64,000 bases of DNA from Jiangella ureilytica (GCF_004348545.1 NZ_SMKL01000022.1:21394-85393), one strand, 5' to 3'; positions 55,124-63,482 are shown, counted from the stretch's first letter. Numbers and translations are program-made. Notes: generated by a model not told the origin, from the sequence alone.

Positions 55124-56004
55124 CGACGCACCAGCGGTGGCGCGCAGTGCTCGACGATGCCGGGCTCGACGGCTCCTTCGTCGTCCGCGACCTCGACGAC
55201 GGCGCCGAGCTGGCTCTGGAGCCCGACGTCGAGCTGCCCATCGCGTCGCTGGTCAAGCTGCCGCTCGCACTCGCGACGCTGGAGCGCGTCCGGCGCGGCG
55301 AGCTCGACGGCGCCCGTCCGGTCGAGGTCGCGCCGGGCCGGTCCGAGGACCCCGGGCCCACCGGCATCACCCGCTTCCGCCACCCGGCCCGCGTCGCCCT
55401 CGACGACCTCGTCTACCTGAGCGCGTCGCTGAGCGACAGCTCGGCCACCGACGCGCTGTTCGACCTCACGCCGCCGGCGCGGGTCGCGGCGCTGCTCGGC
55501 GAGCTCGGCATCGCCGGGTTCACCCTCCGGCACCGGATGGACGCGCTGATGGCGACGCCGGCCGAGGCGCTGCGCGGCGGCCTGCGCCACGACCTCGCCA
55601 TCGGCGTCACGGAGCGCGGCGGCGGCAGCGCGATCGCCGAGCTGGACGTCGCCCGCGCGAACACGGCGACGGCGCGGGCGCTCGCCGGCTTTCTCACCGC
55701 CGTCTGGACCAGCGGCACCGTCGACGACGGCGTCGCGCTGCGGCTGCGTCAGCTGATGGCCGCCAACGTGCACCGGGCCCGCCTCGCGCCGGAGTTCGTC
55801 AGCGACGCGTCGACGTGGTCGTCCAAGACCGGCACGCTGCTCAACCTGCGGCACGAGGCCGGCGTCGTCGAACACGCCGACGGCCACCGGTACGCCGTCG
55901 TCGCCCTGACCCGCTCGCGCGTCGCGGCCGCCGCCCAGCCGGCCGCGGAGATCGCGATGGGCCGGGTCGCCCGCGGGCTGCACGACGAGCTGCGCGGCCG
56001 GTGA
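55120..56004 (+). CDS. Beta-lactamase-related serine hydrolase without signal peptide
   Basis: This 294-residue protein has an N-terminal RDLDDGAELALEPDVE strand pair, the SxxK motif IASLVKLPLALATLE, LSASLSDSSATDALFDL at the SDN position (Ser-Asp-Ser) and STWSSKTGTLLNLRHEAG (KTG). It has no signal peptide, so it is cytoplasmic and probably not a resistance enzyme. The GTG start overlaps the LysR stop. Such proteins accompany LysR regulators of Streptomyces beta-lactamase genes and may sense beta-lactam or wall fragments. The SDS variant of SDN and lack of an omega-loop Glu motif suggest altered catalysis. Confidence 0.8.
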   Translation: MTTHQRWRAVLDDAGLDGSFVVRDLDDGAELALEPDVELPIASLVKLPLALATLERVRRGELDGARPVEVAPGRSEDPGPTGITRFRHPARVALDDLVYLSASLSDSSATDALFDLTPPARVAALLGELGIAGFTLRHRMDALMATPAEALRGGLRHDLAIGVTERGGGSAIAELDVARANTATARALAGFLTAVWTSGTVDDGVALRLRQLMAANVHRARLAPEFVSDASTWSSKTGTLLNLRHEAGVVEHADGHRYAVVALTRSRVAAAAQPAAEIAMGRVARGLHDELRGR

Positions 56005-56020
56005 GCCACCGTCCGGCCGG

Positions 56021-56971
56021 TCAGGTCCAGGCGAGGCCGGAGCGGTTCTTCCAGTAGGCGACGGGGTCTTCGGCCAGGTCCGGCAGCGCGGCGACGCCGG
56101 TGCCGGCGGCGGCCAGGTTGCTGAGCAGCTGGTCGACGGTGGTGGCGCCGCTGAGCGCCACGTCGACGAAGGGCTGGCGCACGACGGCGCCCAGCGCGAG
56201 GGCGTCCGGGGCCACTCCGGCGGCATGCGCGGCCGCGCGGAACGTCTCGACGTCGCCGCGGTCGGTGAGCCGGCCGTTGGCGACGGCCTCCTTGGCGACG
56301 ACGAACCAGCCGGCGTCGTGGGCGCGCGCCAGCGCCGGACCGGCCGACGGCTCGAGCAGGTTCCAGGTCGCCTGCACCGCTGCGAACGGCGCCGTCGCGT
56401 CCGCCGTCAGGACCAGGGCGCGGTCGATCACCGCCGCCTGGTCGGGCCCGCTCGACGAGAAGCCGACCCGGACGCCGTCGGCCGCCAGGTCCGACAGCCG
56501 GTCCAGCAGCCGGCGGTCGTCGAGCGCCGGGCTGTCGGAGGTGAGGCTGTGCACGAGGTAGACGTCCGGGGGTCCGCCCAGCGCGTCGAGGGTCTCCTGC
56601 CACTGCCGCTCGAACGTCGCCACCGAGTGGCTCTTGACCTCGTGGACGGCGGCGTCGACGCGCCACTGGGCGGTGTAGGTGTAGCCCCACTTCGAGCCGA
56701 CGGTGAGCTCGCCGCGCCGGCCGGGATGCACCGACAGCCACTCGCCGAGGAACCGCTCGGCGAGCCCGTACGAGCGGGCGGCGTCGACGTAGCGCACGCC
56801 CGCGGCCCAGGCGGCGTCGAGGACGGCGTGGGTGCGCTGGCGCAGCTCGTCGACGCTCGCCGACGCGGTGAAGTCGCGGCCGTGACCGAGCGTCAGATAG
56901 CCCGGCCGGCCGAGCGCCGCCAGCCCCAGCCCGATGCCACGGACGGCGAACGGATCGCGCTGCGTGGTCAC
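56021..56971 (-). CDS. Aldo/keto reductase
   Basis: This 316-residue TIM-barrel NADPH-dependent reductase has the tetrad Asp and Tyr in YVDAARSYGLAERFLG, Lys in VGSKWGYTY and His in VYLVHSLTSDSP. The NADP-binding segment is GVRVGFSSSGPD with a later ALSGATTVDQL. It resembles the D-threo-aldose/L-fucose dehydrogenase-like branch. The substrate is unknown. ATG 56971 is used. It converges on the serine hydrolase gene and lies 23 bp downstream of the histidine kinase on the same strand. Confidence 0.87.
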   Translation of the reverse strand: MTTQRDPFAVRGIGLGLAALGRPGYLTLGHGRDFTASASVDELRQRTHAVLDAAWAAGVRYVDAARSYGLAERFLGEWLSVHPGRRGELTVGSKWGYTYTAQWRVDAAVHEVKSHSVATFERQWQETLDALGGPPDVYLVHSLTSDSPALDDRRLLDRLSDLAADGVRVGFSSSGPDQAAVIDRALVLTADATAPFAAVQATWNLLEPSAGPALARAHDAGWFVVAKEAVANGRLTDRGDVETFRAAAHAAGVAPDALALGAVVRQPFVDVALSGATTVDQLLSNLAAAGTGVAALPDLAEDPVAYWKNRSGLAWT

Positions 56972-56994
56972 CGGGCCAGCGTAGCGAGGCGAGG

Positions 56995-59001
56995 TCAGGG
57001 TCTCCGCAGTGGCAGGTTCACCTCGATCCGCGTCCCGGCGCCGACCGGGCTGCTCACCCGCATGGTGCCGCCGAGCGACTCGACCCGGTCGTGCAGGCCG
57101 GTGAGCCCGCTGCCGCGCGTCTGGTCGGCGCCGCCGCCGCCGTCGTCGGCGACCAGCAGATGCAGGGCGCCGTCACGCTCCTCGGCCAGGATCTCGACGT
57201 GGTCGGCGTCGGCGTGCTTGACGGCGTTCGTCAGCGCCTCGGAGGCGACGTAGTAGGCGGCGACCTCGACGGCGTCGCGGTAGCGGCTGTCGAGGCGGAC
57301 CGTCAGGTCGACGGGGACGGGCGAGCGGCGGGCGAGGGTGCGCAGCGCCGGACCGAGGCCGCCCTCGGAGAGGATCGCCGGGTGGATGCCACGCGACAGC
57401 TCGCGCAGCTGGTCGAGCACCTCCGTGACGTCGTCGGCGAGCCGGCCGACGGCCGCACTGAGTCCGGTCAGCTCGGCCGGCACCTCGGCCTGGGTGTTGC
57501 GCAGGTCCAGCGCGAGCGAGACCAGCCGCTGCTGGGCGCCGTCGTGCAGGTCGCGCTCGAGCCGGCGGCGGGTGGCGTCGGCCGCGGCGATGACCCTGGC
57601 CCGCGAGCTGGCCAGCTGCGCACGGCTCTCGGTGTTGGCGATCGCGGTCGCCACGATCTCGGTGAACGCGATCAGCCGTTGCTCGGTGTCGGCGGGCAAC
57701 CGGCCGGTGCGCGACGCGACGCCGATGCTGCCCCAGAGCCGCGACTCGACGGCGATCGGGCTGGCCACCGCCGACCGGATGCCCTCGGCGCGCAGGCTCG
57801 GCGGCAGCTCCTGGATCACCGTCACGTCGGAGTAGTCCAGCCGGGCGGAACGGCCGGTGAGGCGCACGTTCTCGATGACCGACGGCTCCTCGGGGAACCA
57901 CTTCGACCCGGGCTTGCGCCGGTTCGGGTCGCGCCAGCCGCGGGCGGCGAGGTAGGTCGCCGACCCGTCGCTCTCGAACCGCAGCACCGACGTGCAGTCG
58001 GCGCCCAGGAGGGTCCGCACCTCGTCCGCGACGATCGCGAAGACGGGGCTGGGGTCGGCGTCGCCGCGGGCGGCGAGCGTCGCGACCCGGCGCAGCGCGG
58101 CCTGCTCCTCGGCATTGCGCCGCAACTCCGCCCGTGCCTCGGCGTTGGTGACGGCGGTGGCGACGAGGTCGGTGAGGCGCTGGATCCGCGCCTCCGTCCC
58201 CGCGGGGAAGGCCTTGGCGTTCTTCGACGACGCGACGACGACACCCCAGAGATGCCCGTCGACGCTGATCGGGCAGCCGATCGACGAGCGGATTCCCAGC
58301 TCGCGGGCCTCGGCGGCGACGGTGCCGTCCTCGCCCACGAAGCTGGAGATGCGGGCCGTTCCGCCGGTGCGGCGCACCTCGCGAGCCACGCTGATGCCGT
58401 CCAGCTCGATGCGCGTGCCGACGGGAAGCCGGACCGGTACCCGCCCCCACGAGCCGACGCCGGTCACCGTCCCGTCGGGCTCGTAGCGCTCCAGCCGCAC
58501 GAGGTCGGCATTGCAGAGCAGTCCCACCTCGCGGCTCACCGCCTCGAACAGCTCCGGCGCCGGGACCCCCTCGGCCACCAGCGTGGCGACCCGCCGCAGC
58601 GCCGACTGCTCCCCGGCGAGCTCCCGCGACTCGTGCACCGATCGCCGCAGCCCCGCAGCCAGCCCGGCCACCACGACCGCCGTCGCCACGAACACCCCGA
58701 GAGCCACCAGGGCCGGGCCTTCGCTCTGAGGTGGCGCGATGACCAGCACGAACGTGACCACGCCCAGCGCCGCGACCAGCACCGCGGGACCGGAGCCCCA
58801 GCGGATCGCGACGGGCAGGACGGCCAGCAGGTAGACGACGAGCAGCCCCCGCGGCGGGAGCTGCCGGTTCAGCAGCCAGACCAGACCCGTCGCCACCGCG
58901 ACGAGGACCAGGCCGTTGACGGCTCCACCCGCCCACCGCCGCAGCAGCGGCCGGCCGGTCAGTGGTCCTGACGTCTCACTGATCTCCGGCCGCCACCACA
59001 T
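56995..59001 (-). CDS. Membrane histidine kinase with two GAF domains (NarL-type HisKA_3)
   Basis: This 668-residue kinase has four membrane helices (residues about 20-110) of the DUF4118 type (IRWGSGPAVLVAALG). Two GAF domains follow (about 150-300 and 320-465), each preceded by the repeated SALRRVATLVAEG/AALRRVATLAARG sequence, which indicates an internal duplication. HisKA_3 has the phosphoacceptor His in RRRLERDLHDGAQQRLVSL, and the ATPase has EALTNAVKHADADHV and LLVADDGGGG. It should phosphorylate one or both regulators nearby. The start ATG 59001 overlaps the receiver-only gene by 26 bp. Confidence 0.9.
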   Translation of the reverse strand: MWWRPEISETSGPLTGRPLLRRWAGGAVNGLVLVAVATGLVWLLNRQLPPRGLLVVYLLAVLPVAIRWGSGPAVLVAALGVVTFVLVIAPPQSEGPALVALGVFVATAVVVAGLAAGLRRSVHESRELAGEQSALRRVATLVAEGVPAPELFEAVSREVGLLCNADLVRLERYEPDGTVTGVGSWGRVPVRLPVGTRIELDGISVAREVRRTGGTARISSFVGEDGTVAAEARELGIRSSIGCPISVDGHLWGVVVASSKNAKAFPAGTEARIQRLTDLVATAVTNAEARAELRRNAEEQAALRRVATLAARGDADPSPVFAIVADEVRTLLGADCTSVLRFESDGSATYLAARGWRDPNRRKPGSKWFPEEPSVIENVRLTGRSARLDYSDVTVIQELPPSLRAEGIRSAVASPIAVESRLWGSIGVASRTGRLPADTEQRLIAFTEIVATAIANTESRAQLASSRARVIAAADATRRRLERDLHDGAQQRLVSLALDLRNTQAEVPAELTGLSAAVGRLADDVTEVLDQLRELSRGIHPAILSEGGLGPALRTLARRSPVPVDLTVRLDSRYRDAVEVAAYYVASEALTNAVKHADADHVEILAEERDGALHLLVADDGGGGADQTRGSGLTGLHDRVESLGGTMRVSSPVGAGTRIEVNLPLRRP

Positions 59002-59341
59002 CGCGCACGGCCCTCGCCGACAGGTCGGCCTTCCAGACGAACCCGGCCGCAGGACTGCCCGACACCAGTTCCGCGACGTCCTCTTCCCGATGGGTCGAGA
59101 TGAGCACGACATGAGGCCCCGACGGCGTCGCCGCGACGATCCGGCGGACGAGGTCGAGGCCGCTCTCGGATCCCAGCGCGATGTCGACCAGAACGACGTC
59201 CGGCTTCAGGGCGTCGATCTTCTCGAGGGCCTCCGTGGTCGTCGTCGCCGTCGCCACCACCTCCAGACCGCCGCGCTCGAGGCTCGAGCGCGCTACCGCC
59301 AGGAATCGCTCGTTGTCGTCAACGATGACACAGCGCCGCAC
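58976..59341 (-). CDS. Receiver-only response regulator (no output domain)
   Basis: This 121-residue single receiver domain has the acidic pair CVIVDDNERFL, the phospho-Asp in DVVLVDIALGSESGLDLV, the conserved Ser/Thr in VVLISTHREEDV and Lys in AAGFVWKADLSARAV. It ends directly after the receiver, so it has no DNA-binding output. It overlaps the kinase start by 26 bp and is co-transcribed ahead of it. It could be a phosphate sink or act by protein contact. The start is GTG 59341 or 59344, just after GGTGGA. Confidence 0.87.
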   Translation of the reverse strand: MRRCVIVDDNERFLAVARSSLERGGLEVVATATTTTEALEKIDALKPDVVLVDIALGSESGLDLVRRIVAATPSGPHVVLISTHREEDVAELVSGSPAAGFVWKADLSARAVRDVVAAGDQ

Positions 59342-59408
59342 CACTCCACCAGCATTGCACCAGGGCATACCGGCGGCATGCCTGCTAACCGGAAACCCGG
59401 CCCGGGCC

Positions 59409-59792
59409 TCACGTCCGCACCGAGAGGAACTCCTGCATGGCCGTGGCCGCGTCGCGCAGGCGCTGCGCCAGGTGCAGCGCCTGCTGGACGTCCAGGGCGT
59501 ACTCCTCGACGTCACCGCCGTCTCTCGCCAGCCGGACACGGAGGAGGCCGGTGTGGTGTTCTCCGTGCACGGTGGCGGGCTGGGCGTCGGCGGCGACGTC
59601 GAGGGTCGCGCGGTGGTCGGCCGCGCGCGAGCCGGCGTAGAGGGGATCGCCGGCTGGAGCGTCGTGGCGCCAGGGGTCAGCGCTGGGGGGATGCTTCCTG
59701 CCCGGCACCACGACGTCATGGGGGCCGCCGCGAGAGTCGGCGAGGGGCGCGGTGCGGCGGAACAACTCGACCACGTCTGCCGGGCGGTTCAT
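59409..59792 (-). CDS. Hypothetical protein
   Basis: This 127-residue protein starts MNRPADVVELFRRTAPLADS, has a His-rich middle (ATVHGEHHTGLLRVRLARDG) and ends with EEYALDVQQALHLAQRLRDA plus a short tail. I do not recognise the family. The C-terminal helix and the balanced charge suggest a small soluble protein. ATG 59792 is preceded by a good GAGGAGG, which supports translation. It lies just upstream of the receiver/kinase pair on the same strand (67 bp gap) and may belong to the same operon. Confidence 0.6.
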   Translation of the reverse strand: MNRPADVVELFRRTAPLADSRGGPHDVVVPGRKHPPSADPWRHDAPAGDPLYAGSRAADHRATLDVAADAQPATVHGEHHTGLLRVRLARDGGDVEEYALDVQQALHLAQRLRDAATAMQEFLSVRT

Positions 59793-59989
59793 CGCGGACC
59801 TCCTCCTCTGCTGCTCGACTTCGACGGCCTTCGCTCCAGCATCGCGCGGGGTGGCCGGCCGGCACATCGCGGCCAGCCACCATCCCGGCCTTCCAGCTAG
59901 CCGGAAGACGAATTGGCGGCTGGCCCTGACGACACGGGCGCACGCCCGGGCGGATGCTGGATTGGCAAGGGGGTGGAAGGAGACCCGAC

Positions 59990-60139
59990 ATGCTGACCCA
60001 TGACGACGACCTGTCGACGCAGGACCTCCTGCAGATGCTCAACGTGCCGCTCGACGCGATCCCGTCGGTCGTGCGCGAGGCGGGCCGCCTGCTGTCCGCT
60101 CGCGGCGACGGCGCTAACGTCGCTGCTCGAGAAACGTGA
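59990..60139 (+). CDS. Small hypothetical protein with strong ribosome-binding site
   Basis: This 49-residue protein is MLTHDDDLSTQDLLQMLNVP followed by a helical LDAIPSVVREAGRLL segment and a polar tail. The Shine-Dalgarno GGAAGGAG lies 8 bp before the ATG and is among the best in the window. The gene runs opposite to its neighbours, divergent from the 127-residue hypothetical at 59409, and its last 26 bp overlap the 3' end of the NarL-type regulator. I recognise no family. The helical core could bind a protein partner. Confidence 0.55.
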   Translation: MLTHDDDLSTQDLLQMLNVPLDAIPSVVREAGRLLSARGDGANVAARET

Positions 60140-60770
60140 GGACCGCGAGCACCCTGCGATGGTCCTCGTCGGTTTCCGGCAGGTCCAGCTTCGTGAGGAT
60201 GCTGCGCACGTGCTTCTCGACCGTTCCCTCGGTCACCCAGAGCCGCCGCGCCACCCCGGCGTTCGACCGGCCCTCCGCGACCAGCGAGAGCACCTCGCGT
60301 TCGCGGTCGGTGAGCTCCGCGAGCGGATCGTGCCGCCGTCGGGCCCCCACCAGTTCCTGCACCAGCGCCGGATCGATGACCGACGCGCCGCGCGCCACCC
60401 GCTCCAGGGTGTCGACGAACTCCGCGACGTCGGTGACCCTGCTCTTCAGCAGGTAGCCGATGCCCCCGCCGCTGGCGAGCAGCTGCATCGCGTGCTCGAC
60501 TTCGGCGTGGGCCGACAGAACCATGATCGCGACCTCAGGGTGGTCGCGCCGGATCGCGTGTGCGGCCTCCAGCCCCTCGGCCGAGTGGTCCGGCGGCATC
60601 CTGATGTCGACGACGACCAGCTCCGGCCGGTGCCGGCGCACCAGGTCGAGCAGCTCCGGCGCGTCACCGGCCTGGGCGACCACCTCGAACCCGGAGCGCT
60701 CCAGCAGGCTCGCCAGCCCTTCGCGCAGCAGCACGTCGTCGTCGGCGATGACCACCCGGATCGCGCTCAT
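60114..60770 (-). CDS. NarL/FixJ-family response regulator
   Basis: This 218-residue regulator has a receiver (IRVVIADDDVLLREGLASLL, phospho-Asp in LVVVDIRMPPDHSAEGLEAA, Thr/Ser in IMVLSAHAEVEHA, Lys in GYLLKSRVTDVAEF) and a C-terminal LuxR HTH (LTDREREVLSLVAEGRSNAG, WVTEGTVEKHVRSILTKLDL). It is the probable DNA-binding output of the kinase at 56995. The start ATG 60770 is chosen at MSAIRV. Its 3' end overlaps the small gene at 59990. The kinase therefore has two candidate partners, one with and one without an output domain. Confidence 0.92.
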   Translation of the reverse strand: MSAIRVVIADDDVLLREGLASLLERSGFEVVAQAGDAPELLDLVRRHRPELVVVDIRMPPDHSAEGLEAAHAIRRDHPEVAIMVLSAHAEVEHAMQLLASGGGIGYLLKSRVTDVAEFVDTLERVARGASVIDPALVQELVGARRRHDPLAELTDREREVLSLVAEGRSNAGVARRLWVTEGTVEKHVRSILTKLDLPETDEDHRRVLAVLTFLEQRR

Positions 60771-60920
60771 CGGTCCACCACCTCGGCCCTCGCCGACCTG
60801 GCACGGGCACACCCGGGAACCAGTCTGGCAGCGATCCGGCGGTTCGGCGCCGGTCCGAAGCGGTAGTGCAGGCGATGGTCCCGTCCGGAACCAGGTGTTC
60901 GTCCGTGTAGCCGGCCGCGA

Positions 60921-61079
60921 TCAGGTCCTGGTGGCGCGATGCCTGGTCCATCCGATGATCGCGGTTGCCACGAACAGGACGACTCCGATGACGCCGATCC
61001 AGAGAATTCCCTGGATGGCAAAACCGACGATCGAGAGAATCAGCCACGCGGCAAGCAACACGATGACGAGTGTCAACAT
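60921..61079 (-). CDS. Small two-helix membrane protein
   Basis: This 52-residue protein (MLTLVIVLLAAWLILSIVGF, then a second helix LWIGVIGVVLFVATAIIGW and a basic RHRATRT tail) is a two-helix hydrophobic protein. Similar small membrane proteins of unknown function are widespread in actinobacteria. The start is ATG 61079; the Shine-Dalgarno is weak. It probably inserts into the cytoplasmic membrane with the tail inside. Confidence 0.6.
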   Translation of the reverse strand: MLTLVIVLLAAWLILSIVGFAIQGILWIGVIGVVLFVATAIIGWTRHRATRT

Positions 61080-61155
61080 GTTCTCAGAGTACGCCCGGCG
61101 CACGGAAAGGCGCGTGTGAGCCGGCCGCAAAGACATCGACCGCAATTACGCGAGA

Positions 61156-61192
61156 GCCGGTCCCGTCTCTCCCCGGTGGAGACGGGACCGGC
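61156..61192 (-). terminator. Perfect 14-bp stem terminator of the ice-binding-like gene
   Basis: GCCGGTCCCGTCTC (61156-61169) and GAGACGGGACCGGC (61179-61192) form a perfect 14-bp stem with a 9-nt loop, 21 bp after the stop of the leftward LPxTG gene. It is the strongest terminator-like structure in the window. Confidence 0.85.
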
Positions 61193-61212
61193 ACCCAACG
61201 CAAGGCCGGCGC

Positions 61213-62367
61213 TCAACGGACAGCGGTACGCCGCTCGTTGACGAAGACCATGACTGCTGCGAGCGCGATGAGTGCGATCCCCGCTCCCGCCAGGATCGGG
61301 GTCGAGCCGCTGCCGGTGTCGGGCAGTTCACCGGTCTCGGTGCCGGAGTCGCCGGTGTCGGCTCCCGTCTCCGTGCCCGTGGGCGAATCGGTCGGCGTGG
61401 GCGTGTCGGTCGGCGTCGCTGTCGGTGTCTCGGTCGGCGTCGGAGTCTCGGTGCCGGTCTCGGTCCCCGTCTCGGTGCCGGTGTCCGTCCCCGTCTCGGT
61501 GCCGGTGTCCGTCCCCGTCTCGGTCCCGGTGTCCGTCCCCGTCTCGGTCCCGGTGTCCGTCCCCGTCTCGGTCCCGGTGTCCGTCCCCGTCTCGGTGCCG
61601 GAGTCGTCCCCCGTCGGCGTCGGCGTCGGCGTCTCCTCGCAGGGGTCGTCGGTGATCTGATTGGTGTCGAGGGTGACGGCGGCCGTGCGGGCCAGCGCCT
61701 GGCCCTGCAGGTTCGCGCCGGTGTTCATGGTGATCGATGCCATGGCCAGGATGGTGCCGATGAAGTCGGTGCCGGTGCCCAGCGTGGCCGAGCTGCCGAC
61801 CTGCCAGAACACGTTGCAGGGTGCGGCGCCGTTGATGAAGATCACGCTGCTGTCGGTGGCGGTGATCAACGTGGTGTCGATCTGGAAGATGAACACCGCG
61901 GCCGGGTCGCCCTCGCCGTCCAGCGTCAGCTGACCCGTCAGCTGCGCCGCCGCGATCCGGTAGACGCCCGCGTCGAGCACCGTCCCGCCGAGCTCCGACG
62001 CCAGACTGGTGAACGGCGTCCGCCCGGCGGCGTCGTTGTAGGCCGTGGTGAGGTCGTCCTTGGCCTGCAGCGCGACTGCGTCGGCCAGGTGGGTCTCGCC
62101 CTGCACCTCGCCCGGGGGGAAGCCCGGCGCGGTGGTGCCGGGGTGTACGCCGAGGTCTTGCTCCAGGGTGGTCGGTCCGGTGTTGGTGACCGTGGAGCCG
62201 GCCAGCACCGAGAAGTCGCCCGCCGTCCCCAGCCCCACCGGGGCGTCGGCGGCGCTCGCGACGCCCGCATTCAGGTACAGCGGCGCGGTGACGAGCGCCG
62301 CAACGGCGAGACTGGCCACCCCCGGCCAGAACGCGCGCCGAAACTGATGAGTGGATGTCCTGGCCAT
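61213..62367 (-). CDS. DUF3494 ice-binding-like LPxTG surface protein with Thr/Glu/Asp repeat stalk
   Basis: This 384-residue secreted protein has a signal peptide (cleavage near residue 39, GVASAADAP) and a DUF3494 domain (about 45-245; LGTAGDFSVLAGSTVTNTGP, DLGVHPGTTAPGFPPGEVQG, AVFIFQIDTTLITA, NGAAPCNVFWQVGSSATLGT). A stalk of GTETGTDT units follows, then PTPTE-type segments. The sorting signal is LPDTG at 348-352, a membrane helix and RRTAVR. Sortase should anchor it to peptidoglycan. DUF3494 proteins bind ice or act as adhesins; which one is not shown. The Shine-Dalgarno GAAAGGG precedes ATG 62367. Confidence 0.92.
   Translation of the reverse strand: MARTSTHQFRRAFWPGVASLAVAALVTAPLYLNAGVASAADAPVGLGTAGDFSVLAGSTVTNTGPTTLEQDLGVHPGTTAPGFPPGEVQGETHLADAVALQAKDDLTTAYNDAAGRTPFTSLASELGGTVLDAGVYRIAAAQLTGQLTLDGEGDPAAVFIFQIDTTLITATDSSVIFINGAAPCNVFWQVGSSATLGTGTDFIGTILAMASITMNTGANLQGQALARTAAVTLDTNQITDDPCEETPTPTPTGDDSGTETGTDTGTETGTDTGTETGTDTGTETGTDTGTETGTDTGTETGTETGTETPTPTETPTATPTDTPTPTDSPTGTETGADTGDSGTETGELPDTGSGSTPILAGAGIALIALAAVMVFVNERRTAVR
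61451..61600 (-). repeat. In-frame 24-bp tandem repeat coding for the GTETGTDT stalk
   Basis: Within the ice-binding-like gene a 24-bp unit encoding Gly-Thr-Glu-Thr-Gly-Thr-Asp-Thr repeats about five times with few synonymous changes. The partial units at each end degenerate into GTET and PTPT. Unit number is a multiple of three bases, so slippage keeps the frame and changes only stalk length. Confidence 0.9.
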
Positions 62368-62401
62368 GAATGACCCTTTCGGTTGAGATGCTCATGGGTC
62401 A

Positions 62402-62885
62402 CGTCTGGCTGATGAACGCACGAGTCGCGAAGCATGTTTCCTCCACTGAACCAGAAATTGGCGCGCAAGTCGCCGTTCCGAACGATAAGATTCAAAATGA
62501 AAACTCTGAAATCGCCACATATACCCACAAAGTATTGAACAGGCTACGACGCCGTCGGTGTCAATGACCCAACCACTCGTCCGGCGACGCTTCATGTGCA
62601 CCCCTGAATCAGCTCGGGTGGGTCGTCCCCGCGAACGATGGTGGCCGTCGCCTACGCGTTCGCGCTGCTGCGCTGCGGCTCGACGACCCCTGACACGGCC
62701 GCCGACGGGCGGGCCGGTTCGTCACCACCGGCGCCTGCCAGACCGTGCACGGCCGGCCGATGCCGGACGGCTGCGTAGGCTTCGGCTCTGACCGAGGCCG
62801 TCGCGGCCGGTCCGTTGACCGTGGACCATGCCTGACCGGCGTGGGTATGGCTGGCGAAGGGCCGGGCCACCTGCTTGCTCGAGGT
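62402..62885. other. Gene-free interval with an AT-richer core
   Basis: I see no supported gene in these 484 bp. The part from about 62430 to 62545 is clearly less GC-rich than the rest of the window (runs such as TTCAAAATGAAAACTCTG) and probably holds the promoter of the ice-binding-like gene. A TTGACA is readable on the minus strand near 62563, but I found no convincing -10. The right half shows only short open frames with no family likeness. Confidence 0.6.
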
Positions 62886-63482
62886 TCATTCGACCGCGCC
62901 CGGCCTGACCCGAATCGGCGCAGGACGGCGGCCCGGCTGGAGATCCAGGAACGCCTTCCGGAACGAGCGCCGGGCACGAGTGGCCAGGCTCGACACGGCA
63001 CTCGGTGTCAGCGCCAGCGCGGGAGCGAGGTCCCCCGGCGTGTACCCCTCGACGTCGATGAGCCAGAGCACCGCCCTCGACCGCAACGGCAGGAAGGCCA
63101 GTGCCGCGGCCACGTCGAGACAGACGTCCTCGCACCCAGCGTCGCGAGCCTCGTCCGGCGGCCGGATCGGTGCGCCGACAGCGATCGCCGACTGACGCAT
63201 GTCGCGGTGACGGAAGGCCGCATGCTTCGCGACGGTGTAGAGGTAGCCGGCCGCTGAGTCGCGCGGCCCTCGGCCAGCTCTCATCGCACCGAGAACGGAG
63301 CAGAACGCCTCCTGGACGACGTCCTCGGCATCGTCCACGTCGCCGACGATGCCCAACGCGACATTGCGCGTCTGAGCGGCGAAGCTCCGATAGAGCGTGG
63401 CGATCGCGTCCTCAGGGTGTGACGCGGCGCGGCGACGACGCGGGTCTTCGCCGTTCCGGCCGGATGCTGTAGGCGATCGCAT
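62886..63482 (-). CDS. ECF-type RNA polymerase sigma factor
   Basis: This 198-residue protein has a sigma-2 region (AIATLYRSFAAQTRNVALGI, DVDDAEDVVQEAFCSVLGAM) and a sigma-4 region (LPLRSRAVLWLIDVEGYTPG, LALTPSAVSSLATRARRSFR) joined by a short linker. The DAEDVVQEAF stretch is the -10-recognising core. No anti-sigma gene is adjacent. It lies between two genes for LPxTG wall proteins, so a surface-stress role is possible but not shown. ATG 63482 is the start; no strong Shine-Dalgarno is visible. Confidence 0.88.
   Translation of the reverse strand: MRSPTASGRNGEDPRRRRAASHPEDAIATLYRSFAAQTRNVALGIVGDVDDAEDVVQEAFCSVLGAMRAGRGPRDSAAGYLYTVAKHAAFRHRDMRQSAIAVGAPIRPPDEARDAGCEDVCLDVAAALAFLPLRSRAVLWLIDVEGYTPGDLAPALALTPSAVSSLATRARRSFRKAFLDLQPGRRPAPIRVRPGAVE

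Noticed and set aside
61070..61660. Plus-strand protein rich in Ser-Val-Pro repeats
   Set aside because: It is the complement of the stalk repeat in the ice-binding-like gene, which has signal peptide, domain and LPxTG motif on the other strand.
62639..62779. Short rightward frame MVAVAYAFALLRCGS... as a truncated gene
   Set aside because: It is short, lacks a ribosome-binding site and shows no recognisable domain after the first hydrophobic stretch.
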